Counted from the stretch's first letter, positions 37,860 through 47,754 are shown. The stretch is DNA of 64,000 nucleotides from Dyella solisilvae (GCF_003351225.1 NZ_QQSY01000001.1:624124-688123), one strand, 5' to 3'. Translations and numbers: made by a program. The notes: generated by a model from the letters alone, not told the origin.

Positions 37860-38876
37860 TCAGGCTGCGCGGACGCGCTTGACGATGGCGTCGCCAAAGC
37901 TGTCGGTGCTGCCCTTGCCGCCGATGTCCGGCGTGACGCTGTCGCGGTCGTGGGTCATCACGTCGCGGATCGCGTTGCGCACCTTGTCGCCCTTCTCCAC
38001 CATGCCGAGATGGTCAAGCATGTCGGCGGCGGCCAGCAGCAGCGCGCACGGATTGGCAATGCCCTTGCCGGCGATGTCCGGCGCCGAACCATGCACCGCC
38101 TCGAAGATCGCAGCCTCGGTGCCGATGTTGTCGCCCGGCGCCAGGCCCAGGCCGCCGACCAGGCCGGCGCACAGGTCGGACAGGATGTCGCCGAACAGGT
38201 TGGTGGTGACGATCACGTCGAACTGCTCGGGCTTCATCACCAGCTGCATGCAGGCGTTGTCAACGATCATCTCGTTGAACTCGATCTGCGGGTATTCCTT
38301 GGCGATTTCGCGCGCCACGTTGAGGAACAGGCCCGAGGCGGTCTTGATGATGTTGGCCTTGTGCACCGCGGTGACCTTCTTGCGGCCCTTCTTCACGGCC
38401 AGCTCGAAGGCGTAGCGCACGATGCGGCTGGAGCCCTTGCGGGTGTTGCGCACCATCGAGATGGCGGTTTCGCCGTCTTCGGAAATCGACTGGCCTTCGG
38501 AGAGGTACGCGCCTTCGGTGTTCTCGCGCACCGTGATGATGTCGATGTTGTCGAAGCGCGCCTTGGTGCCCGGGAAGCTGATCGCCGGACGCACGTTGGC
38601 GTACAGGTCGAAGTGGCGACGCAGGGTCACGTTGATCGAGGTGAAGCCACCGCCCACCGGCGTGGTCAGCGGGCCCTTGAGGGCCACCTTGTGCTTGGCG
38701 ATGGCGTCGAGCGTCGGCTGCGGCAGGAGGTCGCCGCTCTTCTCCAGCGCGACCATGCCGGCGTCGACGAACTCGTAAGACAGGCCGCAGTCCAGGGCAT
38801 CGAGCACGCGCAGCGTGGCGTTCATGATCTCGGGGCCGATACCGTCGCCCGGAATCACGGCAATGGTCTTGCTCAT
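37860..38876 (-). CDS. icd: NAD-dependent isocitrate dehydrogenase
   Basis: TCA-cycle enzyme. 338 residues of the beta-decarboxylating dehydrogenase fold: IPGDGIGPEIM, SINVTLRRHFDLYANVRP (substrate loop), ENTEGAYLSEGQ, HKANIIKTASGLF and NLFGDILSDLCAGLVGGLGL. The length and loop match the short type I NAD enzyme found in Xanthomonadales, not the longer E. coli NADP enzyme. A homoisocitrate or tartrate dehydrogenase role cannot be fully excluded by sequence alone. AGGAG precedes the ATG. Confidence 0.88.
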   Translation of the reverse strand: MSKTIAVIPGDGIGPEIMNATLRVLDALDCGLSYEFVDAGMVALEKSGDLLPQPTLDAIAKHKVALKGPLTTPVGGGFTSINVTLRRHFDLYANVRPAISFPGTKARFDNIDIITVRENTEGAYLSEGQSISEDGETAISMVRNTRKGSSRIVRYAFELAVKKGRKKVTAVHKANIIKTASGLFLNVAREIAKEYPQIEFNEMIVDNACMQLVMKPEQFDVIVTTNLFGDILSDLCAGLVGGLGLAPGDNIGTEAAIFEAVHGSAPDIAGKGIANPCALLLAAADMLDHLGMVEKGDKVRNAIRDVMTHDRDSVTPDIGGKGSTDSFGDAIVKRVRAA

Positions 38877-39055
38877 GGGGACACTCCTTAGGGATGTGAA
38901 TCGTGCAGCCCTGCAGAGGTGGGGAGGCAGGGCTTAAATCCCGTCAATTATCGCCCATGCCATGTCAGGCAGCCAGTGCGCGACGGCCCCGCGCCGATGC
39001 AAATCCTCGCAGCCTGCATTGAATAAACTCGCACGCGTCAAGATCGCGGCAAGAG

Positions 39056-39080
39056 GCGGCGGCTAGGAGTTGGCCGCCGC
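39056..39080 (-). terminator. GC-rich hairpin after the AhpD-like gene
   Basis: GCGGCGGC (39056-39063) pairs with GCCGCCGC (39073-39080). On the minus strand the stem extends by a few bases and is followed by CTCTTG, a weak T-rich tail. It lies 12 nt past the stop at 39093. Confidence 0.4.
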
Positions 39081-39092
39081 TCTGTCAGGGGC

Positions 39093-39497
39093 TCAACCGT
39101 GGCTGCTGCAGTCCGCGGCGGCGGTGGCGCCGGATTCGAGCTGGTCCAGGAAGTCCACGGCGCGGCGCAGGTGCGGGATCACGATCGAACCGCCCACCAC
39201 CAGGCCCACGCTGAAGGTCTCGAAGAATTCCTCGCGGGTGACGCCTGCTTCCTTGCACTGGGCGACGTGGTAGCTGATGCAGTCGTCGCAGCGCAGCACC
39301 ATGGAGGCAACCAGGCCCAGCAGCTCCTTGGTCTTCACATCCAGTGCGCCGGGCTTGTAGGTCTGCGTATCCAGCGCGAAGAAGCGGCGCACCACCTGGT
39401 TGTCCTCGGACAGGATGCGCTCGTTCATGCGCTGGCGGAACGCAGTGAATTCCGCCACGCGGTCCTTGCTGGCCTGCTCGTCGGTCGGCTTGCTCAT
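39093..39497 (-). CDS. AhpD/carboxymuconolactone decarboxylase-like protein (glutaredoxin partner)
   Basis: 134 residues from ATG 39497, which overlaps the grxC stop (ATGA). KTKELLGLVASMVLRCDDCI followed by SYHVAQCKEAGV is the AhpD-type CxxC-x3-H site, and FFETFSVGLVVGGSIVIPHL the closing helix. A CMD-family protein translated directly after a glutaredoxin suggests that the glutaredoxin supplies its electrons. That is inference. The C-terminal tail has an extra Cys (ADCSSHG). Confidence 0.88.
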   Translation of the reverse strand: MSKPTDEQASKDRVAEFTAFRQRMNERILSEDNQVVRRFFALDTQTYKPGALDVKTKELLGLVASMVLRCDDCISYHVAQCKEAGVTREEFFETFSVGLVVGGSIVIPHLRRAVDFLDQLESGATAAADCSSHG

Positions 39498-39757
39498 GCG
39501 GCGGTTCCCAGCAGTTCGGCCAGCTTGCCACTGCGATCGGCGGCGACCAGGTCGTCGAAGCCGCCCACGTGGTGGTCGTTGATGAAGATCTGCGGCACCG
39601 TACGGCGGCCGCCGCTGCGTGCAAGCATCAACTCGCGTTGCGCGGGGTCGGTGTCGATGCGCACTTCGCTCCATTCCAGTCCCTTGGACTTGAGCAGGTT
39701 CTTGGCGGACACGCAGTAAGGGCATACCGCGGTGGAATAGACCTCAATCTTGGGCAC
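39494..39757 (-). CDS. grxC: Glutaredoxin 3
   Basis: Glutathione-dependent dithiol oxidoreductase. 87 residues from GTG 39757, which has GGAG about seven nt upstream. Active site VCPYC at residues 10-14, cis-Pro in TVPQIFIND, and HVGGFDDLVAAD as the glutathione-binding end. The 87-residue size is standard. Its stop overlaps the start of an AhpD-like gene, so the two are translationally coupled. Confidence 0.95.
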   Translation of the reverse strand: MPKIEVYSTAVCPYCVSAKNLLKSKGLEWSEVRIDTDPAQRELMLARSGGRRTVPQIFINDHHVGGFDDLVAADRSGKLAELLGTAA

Positions 39758-40014
39758 TGGAAACTCCGGAACCGAAAAAAAGTACGACGCCGCCAACATG
39801 GGGCTGGCCGCACCGGGAAACAAGCGGATGTTGCTGAACTGACACCGTTAATCGATGTCACTAATGGTATTGTCGCTGACCTATGCGCATGGCACCACGC
39901 CCCTCCCAATCCGCTGCTGGAACCCACCCCAGCCCACGGCCTGGCGCGCCCGCGCGCGGCCTGGCCAAGGACAGCAAACGGCATGCAGACGCACTTCCCA
40001 TGGGCAGGACGCCC

Positions 40015-41700
40015 ATGAACCGGTTTTCGCCCACCCGGCTGCTGACGGCCCTGCTTTGCGCCGGCCTGACGCTGAGCGCCCAGGCCCAGGACCGCGATGT
40101 CCGCCTGCCGGACCTGGGCAGCTCCGCCAACGCGCTGATCTCCCCGCAAGAGGCGCAGGACTATGGCGCGGCCATGCTGCGCCAGATGCGCGCGCTCGAC
40201 ATGGTGCTGGACGACGCCATGCTCGACGACTACATCAACGACCTCGGCTATCGCCTGGTCTCCGGCAGCGAGAAGCCCAAGGACCATTTCCAGTTCTTCA
40301 TCGCCAAGGACAACATCATCAACGCGTTCGCCGCTCCCGGCGGCTATATCGCGGTGAACTCGGGTCTGATCGTCCTTACCAACAACGAAAGCGAACTGGC
40401 CAGCGTGATCGCTCACGAAATCGGCCACATCACGCAGAACCATCTGGAGCGCGCCTTCGAAGCCTCCAAGAAGGACACGCCGCTGATGGCGTTGATCCTG
40501 CTTGGCGCCATCGCGGCGGGCGCGGGCGCCGGCGCGGGCGACGCGGCCGGCGCCATCCTGATGGGTGGCCAGGGTCTGCTGATGCAGCGGCAGATCAACT
40601 TCACCCGCAAGGACGAGATCGAGGCTGACCGGGCCGGCATCCAGACGCTGGCCAACGCCGGCTACGACCCCAACGCCATGGCCGCGTTCTTCGGACGCAT
40701 GGAAGACACCCTGCGCGTGGGTACCGGCGGCGACCTCGGCGACGTGCCCGCCCTGCTGCAGGACCACCCGGTCACGATGGACCGCATCAGCGACGCCAAG
40801 GCCCGCGCCGGCGCCTTGATTGCCCAGCAGATGAAGCGCCCGTCCGGCTCCACGCTGGACAAGACGCAGTGGGAAAAAAGCACCGCGCCGATCGCTTATG
40901 TGAAGGACGCGACGTCGATCGCCAAACACGACCACAAGGGCGATCTCGACACCTACCTGCTGATGCGCGAGCGCATCCGCGTGCTGTCGAATGACGCCGG
41001 CCAGATGGCCACGTACTACGCGTCCAACCTGCAGAACGAGCATGGCTTCGACACGCCCTCGAACCGGTATGGCTATGCGCTGGCGCTGATTCGCAGCAAC
41101 CGCGGCGCCAAGGCCGTGGACGAGCTGCAGCCCCTGTTGACCGCCCACCCGGACAACCAGATCCTGCGCATGGCGATGGCCGACGCCAAGCTGCAGGCCG
41201 GCCACCGCGCCGAGGCGGTCAGCATGTACGCCGCTCTCAACCAGCAGTCGCCGCGAAACCGCGCCATCGCCCTGGGTTATGCCAAGGCCCTCACCGACGG
41301 CGGCAACCAGGACGACGCCAGGCAGGCGGCGGTGATGTTGATGCCCATGCTCGACAACAACGACGAGCCCGAGCTCTATCGCAGCTTCGCCCGCGCCAGC
41401 GACAAGGCCGGCGACCCCGTGCGCGCCGGCGAGGCGTATGCCGATGCGTCTTACCTGTCCGGTCGACCGTTCGACGCCATGGAGCAGCTCAAGCGCCTGC
41501 TGCAGCGCCCCGATCTCGACTACTACGCGCGCGCGCGCATCCAGGCTCGCATCAGCGAGCTCACCCCACTGGTGATGGAGCTGCACAAGCGCAAGGTGCA
41601 GACCGACGACAACCCCGACGGGCACAGCCAGCAGCCGTTGCAGAACGGCGGCAATTGCCAGGGCCGCGTGTGTTTCAGCGCCTCCGGCAACTCGCACTGA
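40015..41700 (+). CDS. bepA: BepA-like periplasmic M48 metalloprotease with TPR domain
   Basis: 561 residues from ATG 40015; the frame extends 5' but MNRFSPTRLLTALLCAGLTL is a clean signal peptide ending near SAQAQ. The M48 domain has zinc motif HEIGH in SVIAHEIGHITQNHLERAF, a Gly/Ala-rich hydrophobic segment, and KDEIEADRAGI with the third ligand. After about residue 330 come TPR-like repeats. BepA degrades misassembled LptD/BAM substrates in E. coli. Here the C-terminus ends with two cysteines (GNCQGRVCF). Confidence 0.92.
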   Translation: MNRFSPTRLLTALLCAGLTLSAQAQDRDVRLPDLGSSANALISPQEAQDYGAAMLRQMRALDMVLDDAMLDDYINDLGYRLVSGSEKPKDHFQFFIAKDNIINAFAAPGGYIAVNSGLIVLTNNESELASVIAHEIGHITQNHLERAFEASKKDTPLMALILLGAIAAGAGAGAGDAAGAILMGGQGLLMQRQINFTRKDEIEADRAGIQTLANAGYDPNAMAAFFGRMEDTLRVGTGGDLGDVPALLQDHPVTMDRISDAKARAGALIAQQMKRPSGSTLDKTQWEKSTAPIAYVKDATSIAKHDHKGDLDTYLLMRERIRVLSNDAGQMATYYASNLQNEHGFDTPSNRYGYALALIRSNRGAKAVDELQPLLTAHPDNQILRMAMADAKLQAGHRAEAVSMYAALNQQSPRNRAIALGYAKALTDGGNQDDARQAAVMLMPMLDNNDEPELYRSFARASDKAGDPVRAGEAYADASYLSGRPFDAMEQLKRLLQRPDLDYYARARIQARISELTPLVMELHKRKVQTDDNPDGHSQQPLQNGGNCQGRVCFSASGNSH

Positions 41701-41762
41701 GACGCGTCTAAGCCACTGAGGCGCCTGTGATTGACATGGCTGTCACGTGGCCGCTACGTGAA

Positions 41763-41799
41763 ATGTCATCGCAGCGTAACATTGGGCCGCTGCAATAAT
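41763..41799 (+). promoter_or_regulatory. Candidate Pho box and -10 of phoB
   Basis: ATGTCAT (41763-41769), four nt, then GCGTAAC (41774-41780): two half-sites at the 11-bp spacing of PhoB boxes, each one or two bases from CTGTCAT/CTGTAAC. An AATAAT hexamer at 41794-41799 lies at the distance expected when PhoB replaces a -35 box. Autoregulation of phoB would follow. Another TGTCA lies at 41741. Confidence 0.45.
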
Positions 41800-41831
41800 T
41801 GCGTCATAGCCCCTACAGCGGACCCTATCGC

Positions 41832-42521
41832 GTGCACAAACGCATCTTGATCGTCGAAGACGAAGCTTCGATCCGCGACATGGTCGCCTTTGCGCTACGC
41901 AAGGCCGGCATGGACGCCATTCACGCCGCTGACGCGCGCGCCGCGCAGTTGGCCATCGCCGAACAGGTGCCCGACCTGATCCTGCTCGACTGGATGCTCC
42001 CGGGCACCAGCGGCCTGGACCTGGCGCGCCGCCTGCGCAAGGAAGAGCTGAGCCGCGAAGTCCCGATCATCATGCTCACCGCGCGCGGCGAGGAGATGGA
42101 TCGCGTCAACGGCCTGGAGGCCGGCGTCGACGACTACGTCATCAAGCCTTTCTCCACCCGCGAGCTGGTGGCCCGCATCAAGGCGGTGCTGCGCCGCAGC
42201 CAGGGTGATGACGGCTCCGGCATGGTGGAGCTCGGCGGCCTGCGCATCGACGGCCCGGCGCACCGTGTGTTCGCCGGCGAGGAACCGGTGACCATCGGCC
42301 CTACCGAATACCGCCTGTTGTATTTCTTCATGACGCACCCGGAACGCGTGTACTCGCGCGCGCAGCTGCTCGACCATGTGTGGGGCGGCAGCGTGTACGT
42401 GGAGGAGCGCACCGTGGACGTGCATATCCGCCGCCTGCGCAAGACGCTCGAACCATGGAAGCTCGACGACATGGTGCAGACCGTCCGCGGCGCGGGCTAT
42501 CGCTTCTCCGCCAGCGTCTGA
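41832..42521 (+). CDS. phoB: Phosphate regulon response regulator PhoB
   Basis: 229 residues from GTG 41832, the same length as E. coli PhoB; an upstream in-frame TTG at 41799 overlaps the probable -10 box. Receiver domain: [20 protein letters not shown] with acidic pocket, [20 protein letters not shown] with the phospho-Asp, MLTARGEE and KPFSTREL. Winged-helix DNA-binding domain: [40 protein letters not shown]. The pairing with phoR and then ppk and ppx fixes the assignment. Confidence 0.96.
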   Translation: MHKRILIVEDEASIRDMVAFALRKAGMDAIHAADARAAQLAIAEQVPDLILLDWMLPGTSGLDLARRLRKEELSREVPIIMLTARGEEMDRVNGLEAGVDDYVIKPFSTRELVARIKAVLRRSQGDDGSGMVELGGLRIDGPAHRVFAGEEPVTIGPTEYRLLYFFMTHPERVYSRAQLLDHVWGGSVYVEERTVDVHIRRLRKTLEPWKLDDMVQTVRGAGYRFSASV

Positions 42522-42598
42522 CGTTTCCACTGTTGCGGGAGCGCAGGCTTTTGCCGATGCTGGCGCACCGCCGGCCCGGCGCCTTTGACCACCGCCCC

Positions 42599-43867
42599 AT
42601 GCCCAAGACTTTCGACCGCCCCTGGATGCTGCCGGCCGCACTTGCGGGCGGGCTGCTCGTCGGCGCGGCGGTGGGCTGGCTGGCGGGAGGTCACGTGGCC
42701 ACCGGTGTCGCGCTGGTCGCGATCGTGGAAATCGTCTTGCTCCTGACCCGAATCCGTCATCAAACGCGGCACATGATGACGCACAGCCCCACGGCGCACT
42801 CCCTCCAGCATGACCGCTTCATGACGCGCTCCCGTCGCATTGCCTCCAGTCTGCGCGACTTGCGCAGCGCCGCCGGCAGCCTGCCGGATGCGGTCGTCCT
42901 GCTCGACTACGAGCAGCATGTCCGCTGGTTCAATCACGCCGCCGAGGACCTGCTCGGCTTGCGTCGCCCGCAGGATCGCGGCGCACACCTTGACGAGCGC
43001 CTGAGCACCACCGAGCTCGCCACCTGGCTGAAGGAAGGCGCGCGCGAGCCGCTCAACGACGTGGCGGCGCCGGGACTCCCGAACCGCCACATCAACGTCA
43101 CCCTGCTGCCATTCGGCCGTCGCCAGCGCCTGCTGCTGGCGCGCGACATCAGCCACCTGACGCGTCTCGAACAGATCCGCCGCGACTTCGTGGCCAACGT
43201 GTCGCACGAGCTGCGCACGCCGCTCACGGTCATCCACGGCTATCTGGAACTGATCGATCCGGAAGACGTGCCGGAGCTCGCGCCAGTGCTCAACGAAATG
43301 CGCGCGCAGTCCAAGCGCATGGGCCAGATCGTGGAGGACCTGCTCACCCTGTCGCGCCTGGAGACCCAGGATCACGTGCAGGACGAGCGCGTGCAGATGA
43401 CCCCGCTGCTGGCCACCATCCGCAAGGAAGCCGAGGCGCTGAGCCAGGGCCGCCACCAGATCAGCGTCGAGTCCACCGCCGAGATGGACCTGCTCGGCTC
43501 GATCAAGGACCTGCACAGCGCCCTGTCCAACCTGGTGAGCAATGCCGTGCGCTACACGCCCACCGGCGGGCGCATCACCATCCGCTGGCGGCGCACGCCC
43601 GAGGGCGCGGTCTATTCGGTGACCGACACCGGTTACGGCATCCCGGCCTCGCACCTGGCGCGTCTCACCGAGCGCTTCTACCGCGTCTCTTCCAGCCGTT
43701 CGCGCGAGAGCGGCGGCACCGGCCTGGGCCTGTCCATCGTCAAGCACGTGCTGAACCTGCACCAGGCCCGCCTGGACATCCAGAGCGAGCCGGGCCACGG
43801 CTCGACCTTCTCGTGCTGGTTCAGCAACGAGCGCCTGCTGGCCCCGGGCAGCACCGACCCGGAATAA
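42599..43867 (+). CDS. phoR: Phosphate regulon sensor histidine kinase PhoR
   Basis: 422 residues from ATG 42599; the open frame extends upstream but only this start puts two membrane segments (LPAALAGGLLVGAAVGWLAG, GVALVAIVEIVLLLTRI) at the N-terminus, as in PhoR. A PAS-like sensor part follows (LPDAVVLLDYEQHVRWFNHA), then HisKA FVANVSHELRTPLTVIHGYL and HATPase NLVSNAVRYTP, GTGLGLSIV. It is 77 bp after phoB. No large periplasmic domain is present. Confidence 0.95.
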   Translation: MPKTFDRPWMLPAALAGGLLVGAAVGWLAGGHVATGVALVAIVEIVLLLTRIRHQTRHMMTHSPTAHSLQHDRFMTRSRRIASSLRDLRSAAGSLPDAVVLLDYEQHVRWFNHAAEDLLGLRRPQDRGAHLDERLSTTELATWLKEGAREPLNDVAAPGLPNRHINVTLLPFGRRQRLLLARDISHLTRLEQIRRDFVANVSHELRTPLTVIHGYLELIDPEDVPELAPVLNEMRAQSKRMGQIVEDLLTLSRLETQDHVQDERVQMTPLLATIRKEAEALSQGRHQISVESTAEMDLLGSIKDLHSALSNLVSNAVRYTPTGGRITIRWRRTPEGAVYSVTDTGYGIPASHLARLTERFYRVSSSRSRESGGTGLGLSIVKHVLNLHQARLDIQSEPGHGSTFSCWFSNERLLAPGSTDPE

Positions 43868-43969
43868 ACCCGGCGTCGGGTACCGCCGGGCGCCCATCCG
43901 GGCTCCCGGCCACGGCTGGCTGAACGCCCATCACACTACGCGGCACTGCGCCATGTAACACAGCGCCGC

Positions 43970-46090
43970 ATGCGCCAGAATGGCTGGATGCGCCGTAAAC
44001 CCGCCACTCCACCGCCCGTCGTCGACCGGGCCCCGCCCGAGCTGTACCTCAGCCGCGAGCTGGCCGCCCTCGAATTCAATTTCCGCGTGCTCGCCCAGGC
44101 GCGCGACGCTCGCATACCGCTGCTGGAACGCCTGCGTTACCTGAGCATCGTGGCCAACAACCTCGACGAGTTCTTCGAGGTGCGCGTGGCCATGCTCAAG
44201 CACCACCACATGTTCGGTTCGGCGGCGCCGGGACCTGACGGCCTGTCGTCGGGCGAGCTGCTCTCGCGCATCCGCACGCGCGTGCTGGACCTGGTGGCCG
44301 AGCAATACGAGACCTGGCAGGAGGACATCGGCCCGGCGCTGGATGCCGAGGGCATCCACTTCCTCAAGCGTGACCGCTGGACCAGCCGCCAGCGCCGCTG
44401 GCTTCAGGGCTATTTCGAGAACGAGGTGATGCCGGTGCTGTCGCCGCTGGGCCTGGACCCGGCGCACCCGTTCCCGCGCATCCTCAACAAGACGCTCAAC
44501 ATCGCCGTCGTGCTCAAGGGTCGCGACGCGTTCGGCCGCGAGGGTCATATGGCGCTGGTGCGCGCGCCGCGCTCGCTGCCGCGCATCATCCGCCTGCCCG
44601 ACGAAGTGTCCGACGGCGGCGTGCACTACATCTTCCTCGCCGAGCTGCTGCAGGGCTTCGTCGACCTGATGTTCCCCGGTTTCAAGGTGGCCGGCTCGTA
44701 CCAGTTCCGCGTCACCCGCAACAGCGAGCTGATGGTGGAGGAAGCGGAGGTCGACAACCTCGCGCGCGCACTCAGCGAGGAGTTGCTCGGTCGCGGCTAT
44801 GCACGACCAGTGCGGCTGGAGATCGGCAACGACTGCCCCAAGGCGATCGTGCAGATGCTGGTAAGCAACTTCGAGCTGGAGGAAACGGACGTCTATCGCT
44901 GCGACGGCCCGGTCAACATTATCCGCGCCGGCACCATCTACGACGGCCTGGAGCGGCCGGAGCTGAAGTTCCCACGCTTCATTCCGCAGCTGCCGGCGAT
45001 CTTCAAGGACGCCCGCTGCAAGTTCGAGGTGCTACGCCAGCGCGACGTGCTGCTGCACCATCCGTATGAATCCTTCGCCGCGGTGGTCGACCTGCTGCGC
45101 CAGGCAAGCCAGGACCCGGCGGTGCTGGCCATCAAGCAGACGCTCTACCGCGCGGGGGAAGACACGCCGCTGGTGGACTTGCTGGTGGAAGCGGCCCGCA
45201 ACGGCAAGGACGTCACCGTCGTGATCGAGCTGCGCGCGCGCTTCGACGAGGAGGCCAACATCCGCCTGGCCACGCGCCTGCAGGAGGCCGGCGTGCAGGT
45301 GGTGTACGGCGTGGTCGGCTTCAAGACCCACGCCAAGATGCTGCTGATCGTGCGACGCGAAGAGGAAATGTTGCGCCGCTATGTGCACCTTTCCACCGGC
45401 AACTACCACCAGGCCAACAGCCGCAGCTACACCGACATCGGCCTGATGACGGCGCACCCGGGCATCGGCGAGGATCTGCACAAGGTCTTCCAGCAGCTCT
45501 CCGGGCTGGGGCCGGTGATCGAGTTGAACCACCTGCTGCACTCGCCGTTCACGCTGTACCGCAGCGTGCTGGAGAAGATCGAGCGCGAGACCGCGCACGC
45601 ACTGGCCGGCAAGCCCGCGCGCATCGTGGCCAAGCTCAACGCGCTCAACGAGGCGCACGTGATCCAGGCGCTCTACCGGGCCTCGCAGGCCGGCGTGGAG
45701 ATCGACCTGATCGTGCGCGGCGCCTGCACCCTTCGACCCGGTCTGCCCGGCATATCCGAGCGCATCCGAGTGCGCTCGATCGTCGGTCGCTTCCTCGAGC
45801 ACAGCCGCGTGTACTGGTTCGCCAACGACGGCGCGCCGGAGATCTACTGCGGCAGCGCCGACTGGATGGAGCGCAATCTCAAGCGCCGCATCGAGGTGGC
45901 CTTCCCCATTCTGGATCCGGCCCTGGCCCAGCGTGTGTACGAGGAAACGCTGGCCAACTATCTGGCGGACAACACCGAAGCCTGGCTGCTCGACGGCAAC
46001 GGCCGCTACGCGCGCGCCCAGGTTGGCGCCACGCCACCCCACAGCGCCCAGCAGTGGTTGCTGGACAAGCTGGTTCCACCGAGCAATTGA
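43970..46090 (+). CDS. ppk: Polyphosphate kinase 1
   Basis: Makes long-chain polyphosphate from ATP. 706 residues (an ATG at 43988 is an alternative start). Begins with the PPK N domain LYLSRELAALEFNFRVLAQA, LSIVANNLDEFFEVRVAML; catalytic His lies in YVHLSTGNYHQANSRSYTD; C-terminal PLD-like motif SADWMERNLKRRIEVAFPI. It lies between phoBR and ppx, so phosphate starvation control is likely. Confidence 0.98.
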   Translation: MRQNGWMRRKPATPPPVVDRAPPELYLSRELAALEFNFRVLAQARDARIPLLERLRYLSIVANNLDEFFEVRVAMLKHHHMFGSAAPGPDGLSSGELLSRIRTRVLDLVAEQYETWQEDIGPALDAEGIHFLKRDRWTSRQRRWLQGYFENEVMPVLSPLGLDPAHPFPRILNKTLNIAVVLKGRDAFGREGHMALVRAPRSLPRIIRLPDEVSDGGVHYIFLAELLQGFVDLMFPGFKVAGSYQFRVTRNSELMVEEAEVDNLARALSEELLGRGYARPVRLEIGNDCPKAIVQMLVSNFELEETDVYRCDGPVNIIRAGTIYDGLERPELKFPRFIPQLPAIFKDARCKFEVLRQRDVLLHHPYESFAAVVDLLRQASQDPAVLAIKQTLYRAGEDTPLVDLLVEAARNGKDVTVVIELRARFDEEANIRLATRLQEAGVQVVYGVVGFKTHAKMLLIVRREEEMLRRYVHLSTGNYHQANSRSYTDIGLMTAHPGIGEDLHKVFQQLSGLGPVIELNHLLHSPFTLYRSVLEKIERETAHALAGKPARIVAKLNALNEAHVIQALYRASQAGVEIDLIVRGACTLRPGLPGISERIRVRSIVGRFLEHSRVYWFANDGAPEIYCGSADWMERNLKRRIEVAFPILDPALAQRVYEETLANYLADNTEAWLLDGNGRYARAQVGATPPHSAQQWLLDKLVPPSN

Positions 46091-46171
46091 GGATGCGTTG
46101 GGCCGCCGTGGCTTCGCGGCGTGGCGGTGGCGTGAGAGAATTCGGGCCTTGCAGCCCGATATGAGCCCCGC

Positions 46172-47689
46172 ATGAGCCAAGGCGATCAGATCCAGATCAA
46201 GGACGGCGAACTGATCGCCGCCGTGGACATGGGCTCCAACAGCTACCACATGGTGGTGGCGCGTGTGGAACACGGCGAGCCGCGCGTGATCGATCGCCTG
46301 CGCGAAACCGTACGCATGGCCGCCGGACTTCGTGCCGACGGCACGCTGGACGCGGAGCATCGCGCCCGCGCGCTCAACTGCCTGGCCCGCTTCGGCCAGC
46401 GCATCGCCGGCGTACCCACCATCCGCGTGCGCGCCGTGGCGACCAACACCGTGCGTCGACTGGCCTCGCCGCAATCCTTCCTCACCGCGGCGGAGGCGGC
46501 GCTGGGGCATCCGGTGGAAATCGTCTCCGGTCGCGAGGAGGGCCGACTGATCTTCCTCGGCGCGTCGCACGATCTGCCTTCCTCACGCGAGAGCCGCCTG
46601 GTGATGGACGTCGGCGGCGGCAGCACGGAATTCATCATCGGCCGAGGCATCGCACCGATGCATACGGAAAGCGTGCAGGCCGGCTGCATCGCGTCCACCC
46701 TGCGTTTCTTCCCCGGCGGCAAGCTCAACCGCAAGCGCTGGCAGCGCGCCAACAACGAGATCGGCGTGCTGCTGCAGCAGTTTGCCGAGGACTATCGCGA
46801 GTCCGGCTGGGTAGAGGCTTTCGGCTCGTCCGGCACGGCCAAGGCGATTGGTTCGGTGGTGCAGGCGATGAGGCTGTCCGACGACGGCATCACCCCGGGC
46901 TCCATCGCCGCCCTGCGCGACGCCCTGCTGGCCCAGGGCCAGATCAGCACGCTGAAGCTGCCGGGCCTGGGCGAGGACCGCGCGCCGGTGATCGCCGGCG
47001 GCGTGGCCATCTTCGAGGCCGCCTTCGAGGCGCTGGGCATCGAGCGCATGCGCGTGTGCGAGAGCTCGATGCGCGAAGGCCTGCTGTGGGACCTGATCGG
47101 CCGCGCCGGCGGCACCGACCCGCGCACCGCCAGCATCGATGCACTGGCCAACCGCTACGGCGTGGACCGCGCCCAGGCGCGACGCGTGGAATCGACCGCC
47201 CTGCTGTTCTTCGACCAGGTCGCACGTATCTGGAAGCTCGATGCCGAAGCGCGCGAGTGGCTGTCGTGGTCGGCGCGCGTGCACGAGATCGGCCTGGCCA
47301 TCGCGCACAGCCAGCACCATCACCATGGCGCCTACATCCTGCGCCACGCAGACCTGGCCGGCTTCTCCCGCCAGGAGCAGCAACTGCTGGCGGCCATCGT
47401 CGAAGCCCACCGCCGCAAGCCGGACAAGGCCACCTTCCTGGCGCTGCCACAGCGCTACCGCCAGCTCGCCCGTTACATCACCGCCCTGCTGCGCCTGGCC
47501 GTGCTGTTCCGCCGCGCGCGCCGCGCCGAATCGCTCCCGCCGATGCAGCTGGCCGCCACCAGCCAGCGCATGCGCCTGAGCGTGCCGGGCGCCTGGCTCG
47601 ACCTGCACCCGCTGAGCGAGGCCGACCTGGAACAGGAGCAGTCGCCGATGAACGAGCTGGGCCTGCTGCTGGAAGTTCATCCGTCCTGA
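46172..47689 (+). CDS. ppx: Exopolyphosphatase / guanosine pentaphosphate phosphatase
   Basis: Degrades polyphosphate, and in the GppA sense also pppGpp. 505 residues of ASKHA fold: IAAVDMGSNSYHMVVARVEH, VMDVGGGSTEFIIGRG, FGSSGTAKAIGSVVQAM, then SSMREGLLWDLIGRAGG and a C-terminal HD-type helical domain (HEIGLAIAHSQHHHHGAYIL). It follows ppk by 81 bp. Whether it is Ppx or GppA in preference cannot be read off, but synteny with ppk favours Ppx. Confidence 0.95.
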   Translation: MSQGDQIQIKDGELIAAVDMGSNSYHMVVARVEHGEPRVIDRLRETVRMAAGLRADGTLDAEHRARALNCLARFGQRIAGVPTIRVRAVATNTVRRLASPQSFLTAAEAALGHPVEIVSGREEGRLIFLGASHDLPSSRESRLVMDVGGGSTEFIIGRGIAPMHTESVQAGCIASTLRFFPGGKLNRKRWQRANNEIGVLLQQFAEDYRESGWVEAFGSSGTAKAIGSVVQAMRLSDDGITPGSIAALRDALLAQGQISTLKLPGLGEDRAPVIAGGVAIFEAAFEALGIERMRVCESSMREGLLWDLIGRAGGTDPRTASIDALANRYGVDRAQARRVESTALLFFDQVARIWKLDAEAREWLSWSARVHEIGLAIAHSQHHHHGAYILRHADLAGFSRQEQQLLAAIVEAHRRKPDKATFLALPQRYRQLARYITALLRLAVLFRRARRAESLPPMQLAATSQRMRLSVPGAWLDLHPLSEADLEQEQSPMNELGLLLEVHPS

Positions 47690-47754
47690 GCGGCGCCCGT
47701 ATGCCGCTGGTCCGCGCTGAACCACAGCGCGCCTTCGCCGCGTATCATGTCGCG

